Assembly (NCBI RefSeq): GCF_029962835.1 | Contig: NC_080577.1 | Coordinates: 682,001-746,000, forward strand | Source of the DNA: Magnolia sinica | Taxonomy: Eukaryota; Streptophyta; Magnoliopsida; Magnoliales; Magnoliaceae | DNA length: 64,000 bases | Direction of reading: 5' to 3' | Notes under the pieces: generated by a model | Told to the model about the DNA's origin: nothing | Seen by the model: only the letters and a program-made list of their open reading frames with translations | Databases searched by the model: none | Shown here: piece after piece, positions 57,841-64,000 of the stretch | How positions within the stretch are numbered: position 1 is the first letter of the stretch | Layout of the letters: each line of letters starts with the position of its first letter | Translations under genes and position numbers: made by a program

Positions 57841-58399
57841 TGTGGTCGTAAGGCCCCGAAAACACCCGGTTCCTGAGAGCTTCAGAGACACCTTGTTCCT
57901 GAGGGCAGTGAGATTTGATTGATCTAGCCTCTCGTGACATTTTGGACTGAACCACTTTCAACAGATCTGCAGATTCAGTGGATCAGGGAACCACGGTCGG
58001 CTCTTGATGTAGCAGAATTTGATTGGATCATCTACCAACTGCCATGGCAACGACTATCTCAAAAAATCATGTTTGAAAGTTATTCCACGGTTATCAGTCT
58101 CTGCCAACGGCACGTGGCTCATTTAAATCTCACCATGTCAAGAAACCAAGTTGATATACTTAATTTACGTCCCTTTCAGACATGCTTTGTGTGTAGGAGT
58201 GTCAATGGTTGGCTCATGGGCTTATGGGCCTGGCCTATCTAAAGATGGGCTCAAGCTAAAGTATCAAGCTCATTTCTAAATTAGCCTAAACTTAGACTAA
58301 GATGTCCAAAAGCCCATCGTCTGGGCCAAGCCCATTAGGGTTTGAAAAGTATTTCAATCTATTCACGTTATGAAAAGAGGATGCCAACTCAGAGCCCAC

Positions 58400-58690
58400 A
58401 ATGGTTTGTATGTAAAATCTATGCCAACCAACAGGTATGTCACCCAACATTAAGTTGGGGGCCCAAAAATCAGTCATGTTCATTTTTCAAGTGGATCACA
58501 TGATTTAAAACACTGTATAGAGCAAAACTCACCCTCCATATTGTTCCCTTTCATGTAGCTCACCTAAATGATGAATGGCCCTGATGATTGTGTCCCAGCT
58601 ATCCAGCAATTGGAGTGGAGTTTATATGACCATTATGGTGGACCCTGTAAATATCAAGGTTGGACTTGTCTCTCATAAATGTATACCTTG
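58400..58690. repeat. foldback copy, second family
   Basis: Left 'atgtaaaatctatgcc', centre 'caagtggatcacatg' and right 'ggagtggagtttatatgacc', 'tcaaggttggacttg'. Diverged. Confidence 0.4.
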
Positions 58691-58849
58691 TTATGACACG
58701 CTTGAATCACGTGTCATCCTGATCTTTTAGCCATGTGTATATCTTAGTATTAAACATCTAAATGGTCGAGTGAATCTCACATACACGACACAGTGGATCT
58801 CTTAAAACTAAGGTATGGCGTCCTCTGGATGGGTGTGGGTGCAGTCTGC

Positions 58850-59365
58850 CCCAGCCTCACCCAAGATGGTGTGGCTCATTTTTGATGTATATATATTCTA
58901 TTTCTATATCCACTTTGTCCATCGGTTTTGGTTATTTGGTTATTTTAGGGCAATAGACAAAAAATAAAAATAAAAAAATGAAGCAAATTCAAATCTCAGG
59001 TAGATCATACTATAGGAAACAGTGATGATTGATCATTAACAATTTATAATAGGATTCAAAAGTATTAGATAAAACTGACTTCTCTTTTTTTTTTTTTCCT
59101 TTATCCAGGTTTATTTCACCTTACCAACAGTTGGATGAAAAATAAATATTAAGGAAACATTACGATCGGCTCTAAGAACTTTAAATGATGAGATGTTTCC
59201 TATTGTACGGTACATCCGAGATTTGGATTAGTGTTATTTTTGGGCTAGTATGCTAAAATGATCTAACAAAATGAGGTGAAGGCATGGATATATAATAGAT
59301 TCATCAAGGTGGGCTCCACAATAAAAGTTGCACCATCTTAGGTGAGGCGAGGCCACATCAAATCG
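58850..59365. repeat. full copy of the main foldback family, 'ctcacccaa' tips
   Basis: Left 'agcctcacccaagatggtg' and right 'caccatcttaggtgaggc' are inverted. This subfamily tip is shared with the inner part of the Mutator-like element at 26546-27636, but here without the longer outer arms. Confidence 0.8.
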
Positions 59366-59439
59366 GCTTCCATTTCGTACATGTGCGGCACAGAGAGATT
59401 TCATGACATTTTTGGAATAGCAGGTGGTAGCTTGGGTGG

Positions 59440-60345
59440 GCTTCACCTTAGATATGAAGTAAATCTACGTTGACTATAGGGTGTGTTACACCATATTAGG
59501 CCCATGGCCCAAAAATCAATCCCATCTTTAATTTAAGTGAGCCACGTGATTGGAAATAGTAAATAGGACAATGCTTACCCTTTAAATTGATGTGGCATTT
59601 AATTGTTAGAGCAGATTTTATATAATCAACACATTGGTCCTTGTAAGAATCAAGGGTGAATGCCTCTTTGCAACCATTTCCTTTGGTGTGGATCACTATC
59701 AGCCTAATTTTTTTTTCCTTGGCTTAATATGCGATAATATGGGATTAAAAATCCAATGGTTGAAATAGATCTCATGGAAACATAACGTACGGTGAGCCCC
59801 ATAAAAAAAACATAAAACCAAAGGGTTTGCTATCTGCTTTTTCAAAGCATTTAGAAATTGGAGAATTACAACTACCTTAAAACTTTTTTTTTTTTAAACT
59901 TTTAGTGGATCCTACCTCAATGTGGTAGCTAGAATCCACTCGGACCATTAGATATATAATCATATTTTATGTCTATGGAGAAAAATAAATAAATCATCAG
60001 GATGAATCATGATTGTGGGGGCCACTCCAAGTGAAATAGTTGGGCAAGAGAAGTCAATCTTTGCCCACTATGATGATTATGATTATGTAAAATCTACACA
60101 AACCATCAGATACCACACTCAAACTTATGCATGATAGCCAAAAATCTAGACTATATATTACTCAAGTGGACCACACGAAGGAAAATAGTTTGGAGAGTGA
60201 ACGTTGTCCGGTACACTATTTTCAACCGTGTGGTCCACCTGAAACACAAACAGAGTTTATTCTTTAGCCTTGAGCCTAACGTGGGGGTGACATACTTGAT
60301 ATGGTTGGGGTGGATTTCACATAAAGATTATGGTGGGGCTTAACC
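59440..60345. repeat. two further second-family foldback copies
   Basis: At about 59480-59790 and 60040-60345, with 'gtaaaatctacacaaacc', 'caagtggaccacacgaagg', 'gtggtccacctgaaac' and 'ggtggatttcacataaag'. A T-run at 59886-59896 separates them. Confidence 0.45.
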
Positions 60346-60349
60346 GAGC

Positions 60350-62400
60350 CAACAACCCCAATAGGTTGGACTCTCTGTAAACAAGGCATCATAACCCTCT
60401 CCTCTCTCTCTCTCCTGTAACCGCCGGTCCAATCTCTCTATCTCTCTTTCTCTCTCTCCTCTAATCCAACCCACTCTTGATATCACTCTGTGCTCCAACC
60501 GATCAATTACTTGCCTCTGCGGCTGCATCCTTGGCCATCAGAGCAGGTTGGCCTCTCTTTCTCTTTCACTCTCTTGACCGCTGGGCTCGCGAAATGAATA
60601 AATCAGATATCATAAGTCAAACATCTCAACGGTAAGTGGCCCACCAAAACGTCGCTTTGTTTTACAAAACTTCTTTCAAACTTAGGCTTGGGTCGAGCCC
60701 TACATCAGTGTTTCTGGCTGGGCTCGGGCCAAATTGGGGCTTCAGTTGAATATTGTGGGCTGAGCTTGGACATACGCTCCACCCCTAATTTGTATGGCTC
60801 AGTCCTAACTATTGACACCCAATTTGTGTGGCCGCATCTCTAAGAGGGGATAGGGCTTAATCAAATCTCCGTTGGACAAAATATAGATATACTAAAAAAT
60901 GAAAAATAGAATGAAATAAAGTTTAATTGTTTCGTTTCACTAGGCCGAATCACGTAAAATTATACGTTGTCCTTAAAGCGTGAATCGTCTCTTTATCAAT
61001 TGTTGATGGGTTATAGGCGAATTGGTTTTAGGATAAGATAAGTCTGCCTGGATCCGGCGTTCAACAATCACGATAGGTTCACTTTGGAATAATTCAACGC
61101 AGTAGATCTTCTGGCATAATCAAATAGTGGATGCGTTAGCAATATTCTACGAAGTAAATGTTATCTGGAGGATATGATGTAAAGGGAGAGATTTCTGTTC
61201 AAGTTGATGAAATTTAGATCGAAATGGTCCAGTTTATATAGGCATCAGGGAGTGGACTGTTACTAGGTGGCCATCAATGGTTCAAAATATTTAAAAAATC
61301 GTCGGATTGGAAGATTTGACCATTGGATCATCATGGCCCGTTCGTTTTCGAACCGTTGTGACTTTCAAGGTAGATAGCCATTTTTAGAAATGGCTGACCA
61401 TTTTAGACTAAAGATCCGTCCGTTTTCAGTTGCTTATAAAGTCCTGGCTCATTTCAGATCCATCGCACCTAGATTCCTACTAGAATACTTACACCATCTC
61501 ACAATAGTTTGCGAAAGGTCGTGAGGGAGCGACCACTTTGCAACATGTGTGAAGTAGAAAGTACACCAATTAACGCTACTATAGCCACACTGTCCATGCT
61601 CGTGCTCAAGCCCAAGCATGTGCATGTGTGTGTTCTAGTGTTACGAGTAAGAATACTACACACACCTACATATAAACCTTAAATATTCTCATATCATTTC
61701 CGACAAAAGCGTACACCACACTTTTCTATTTGAAATTCTTGAAAAAAAATTTGGTGGCAAAATGATGAAATTTTGAAATATTTGAAATTTTGAATTATTT
61801 TTTCAAAAAACTACAAATTTCAACAATCTCACTAGGTGAGGGCCTCACCAAACTTAGTGTTTCCCCTGCCTCAAGTGGGGCCGTATTGTGGTGATTCAGA
61901 TCACTGGACCCTGCCCCAGCATGGGTGGGCCATAACAGAAAAATCTTCATGATAGATGGTTCATAAGAGAAATAAAACAGTACTGTATTCAAAAAAAAAA
62001 AAAAAGTGCCAGACATCAGTGCTAAGATCTTTCAGCATGTGGGATTTTTGGAAGTCCATCTATGGTGGGAGCAGCCGATTGATGGTCTGGCTCTGTTTGT
62101 TAGAAAGATCAACGGTCTGGATCAGTGAACTGTGGACTCCTATTTGTCCAAACGGAAAGCCTGTGTATCTTTGCACCCGGAGATGGGTGGACCATTAGTC
62201 CATAAACCAAAAATCTCTTTGATGGGTCAATCTTATTCAGTCAATTTCTGGCTTACAAATAGATGGTTCAGACGGGAAATACAACTGTACGGAATATCTT
62301 TGGAACATGGTCCAGCTACAGTGGGAGCCAAGAGATCGATTGTCTGGCGTTTTTCTTTTATTGCTAAGACTAACGGTCATCTAATTCACTCCCAAAAGTG
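60350..62400. other. intergenic, no gene seen
   Basis: Contains a CT-rich run at 60395-60460, a decayed 'ggcttgggtcgagcc' repeat near 60680-60800 and dispersed 'gatggtctgg' and 'gtgggccat' words between 61840 and 62350. No supported ORF. Confidence 0.4.
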
Positions 62401-62524
62401 AAAGCCTCTGCAAATATCCTCCTCTTATAAAATCCTCTTCCGGAATATGAATCTCTGTTTTTTATCTGGTTGACATGCATGGCTGATGAAAGTCCACACA
62501 TGTGTAGCCCATTTATCTCTAGGG

Positions 62525-62652
62525 TGACGTCACGTGGTTCTGTTTGTCCACACAACGGACACGTGTCACCACTACCAATCAGATCATTGATTATGGTCGG
62601 CTACAATTGGAAGGATTTTCAAAGTTTAGCTCAACTACCACGCCACACGTGT
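62525..62652 (+). promoter_or_regulatory. ACGT-core (G-box) cluster upstream of the receptor kinase
   Basis: TGACGTCA (62525-62532) overlaps CACGTGG (62531-62537); a palindromic GACACGTGTC is at 62558-62567 and ACACGTGT at 62645-62652. They lie 130-260 bp before the start codon. Such elements bind bZIP and bHLH factors and are common in abscisic-acid, light and stress responses; the role here is inference. Confidence 0.6.
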
Positions 62653-62783
62653 TAATGTCCACTGTTCTTACCACACTCGTACATACCACTGTTTTCCATG
62701 CTTCTCCCCTTAAATACAAAAACCTCATTCCTACGATTATATGGTTTAAGCCGTACACGTACGGAGCATTTCACGAGCCATTG

Positions 62784-63037
62784 ATGCCCATGGCTGCTTC
62801 TTGCCTAGCTACGTTCTTTCTAGTTCTTGCAGGTCTGGTGGGTTGGCGATCGAGACTGGTGCTGGGTCAGGTTCCACTCGGATCAAGGTTGTTGGCTGAA
62901 GAGAACCAGGCATGGGTTTCCGACAATGGAACCTTTGCTTTTGGGTTTACTTCAATGGATTCGCCGGATGAAATGCAACTAGCGATTTGGTACGCTGCAC
63001 TTCCCGGTGATCGTATTATAGCTTGGTCTGCTAACAG
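62784..63037 (+). CDS. G-type lectin S-receptor-like kinase, first exon (partial)
   Basis: From the ATG, MPMAASCLATFFLVLAGLVG forms a probable signal peptide with cleavage near residue 28 (before VPLGSRL). The mature start VPLGSRLLAEENQAWVSDNG, then TFAFGF, is the opening of a bulb-type (B-lectin) domain as in SD-type S-domain receptor kinases such as SD3-1; 'LAIWYAALPGDRIIAWSANR' continues it. The exon ends AACAG|GTAAGT after two bases of a codon. The rest of the lectin domain, PAN region, membrane span and kinase are not in the remaining 960 bases and should lie beyond the window. An ATG six bases later (62790) is an alternative start; an upstream in-frame ATG at 62544 would give an implausible leader. 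Confidence 0.85.
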
Positions 63038-63880
63038 GTAAGTTGGAAACGAACAAAGAAGGATTTTTCAATGGAATATAACATAACTGAATTTGGGTTG
63101 TTTTCATGATTCCATTGCTGCTGGCTTGTGTTTTTGTACTCTTAAGAACGCAAGTGGCGGTACCATGATTTCACTCCTGGCTGATCCATGAAAAAATAGA
63201 AACTAAAGCTGCATGCTTGTTGTTTCTTGGGCTAGTTTGGATATGTGGATTCGGTGAATAATTTCCATGGCCGCCGTAGAAATTAATATTCAAATTCTGA
63301 CTGTGAATAAGACTATATAACTTGTCAAATTCAAGTTTTGAAACGAACCCAACTGTCTTATTAGTGGAAAACAAGTTTCATTTCTGAATGGATTTTGTGT
63401 TTCCCAAAAGCAGCTTTAAATGAATTACAGTCCTACCTCTGCTGTTTGAATTCTAAGAATCTGTAATGTCATGGGAGGACTGCATCTCTCACTGTACAAG
63501 TACTGTCATCATGCGTCACACTTGCAAATGTAAAACTTGTGAATTAGATCTGGGCTTCATCCAGATATTCTACCTATAAATATGTGACTGCTTCACCCTT
63601 TGAGTGCGCCACACTTCACAAAGTAAAAAATAAAATAAAAATCTATTCATTCCTTTGTTTTGACATGCTGTGACGCTGACCCACCTGAGGTGTGGAATGA
63701 TCTTATTTCTCTTCCAGAAGGTCCAAACAGAGTACAATCGCTATGGAAAGTTCAGATCCCACACACGTGTCACATTTTGACACATGGTGGATGTAGCAAA
63801 CCTCCCTATAGAAAGGCTAAGTTTGTAATGGCGTGTTATGAAAAAGGCTATTCTCGTCAATATTTGAAATGGGTGTGTTA
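63038..63880 (+). other. first intron of the receptor kinase (incomplete)
   Basis: Begins with GTAAGT. No second exon with a B-lectin continuation was found. The open frame at 63660-63944 contains no lectin motif and looks accidental. Confidence 0.55.
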
Positions 63881-64000
63881 CGTAAAGCATCGGTTACCAC
63901 CAAAACCGTTACGTATCGCCCCTTATTGGGCTGTTTTGGGTTGAGACGGCCGATACAACCGCATCATTCATGGGCGATACTAATACGTACTGATTTCGGA
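63880..64000. repeat. 'gggcgatac' repeat, running off the window
   Basis: 'acgtatcgcccc', 'ggccgatacaaccg' and 'gggcgatactaatacg' occur within 100 bases, related to the repeat region at 20690-21420. It lies inside the receptor kinase intron. Confidence 0.4.

Noticed and set aside
63660-63944. 94-codon frame as the second exon of the receptor kinase
   Set aside because: No B-lectin continuation motif and no convincing acceptor; it runs into the 'gggcgatac' repeat.

Overview
This is a plant nuclear window: low gene density, intron-containing genes, a chloroplast-type CAAX-like membrane protease, a sphingolipid desaturase, a lectin receptor kinase, and a large excess of transposable-element remains. 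Dozens of copies of one long inverted-repeat family, recognisable by GTGGGGCCCACC-type ends and 'tatccacaccgtccatcc', suggest an early-diverging angiosperm, most likely a magnoliid. That assignment is inference from memory of such repeats and has not been tested.

Host genes: (1) a single-exon MAKR6-like membrane-associated kinase regulator at 1322-1990 (-); (2) the last two exons of a CPBP/CAAX-type intramembrane protease at 9300-10944 (-), with 5' exons not found; (3) a weakly supported three-exon, all phase-0 small ORF at 22524-23272 (-); (4) an intact single-exon cytochrome-b5-fusion sphingolipid delta-8 desaturase at 51401-52744 (+); (5) the first exon of a G-type lectin S-receptor-like kinase at 62784-63037 (+), whose remainder lies beyond the window. 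These genes are independent of each other and form no operon or cluster.

Everything else is mainly repeats. 8-9 kb: hAT-like MITEs. 11-19 kb: decayed LINE pieces (two with clean target-site duplications) and a fossil Ty3/gypsy gag. 25-28 kb: a hAT-like MITE and a 1.1-kb Mutator-like foldback element. 28.4-32.7 kb: a 4.4-kb LTR-like unit with 5-bp target duplication and internal degenerate tandem arrays. 33.5-37.6 kb: a broken Ty3/gypsy pol region. 38-41 kb: an AT-rich MITE and the leader plus gag of another broken Ty3/gypsy element. 42-50 kb: a dense run of foldback elements, a 1.03-kb solo LTR inserted at the edge of an older MITE, then a near-perfect 271-bp palindrome about 580 bp upstream of the desaturase start codon. 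53-54.6 kb: three kinds of tandem repeat downstream of the desaturase. 54.6-62 kb: more foldback copies.

I see no CRISPR, no tRNA or rRNA gene and no gene cluster suggesting a new multi-gene system. The strongest unusual content is repeat architecture: insertion order readable from target duplications, foldback elements with a shared core but different tips, and repeats placed in the promoter, leader and downstream region of the desaturase gene.
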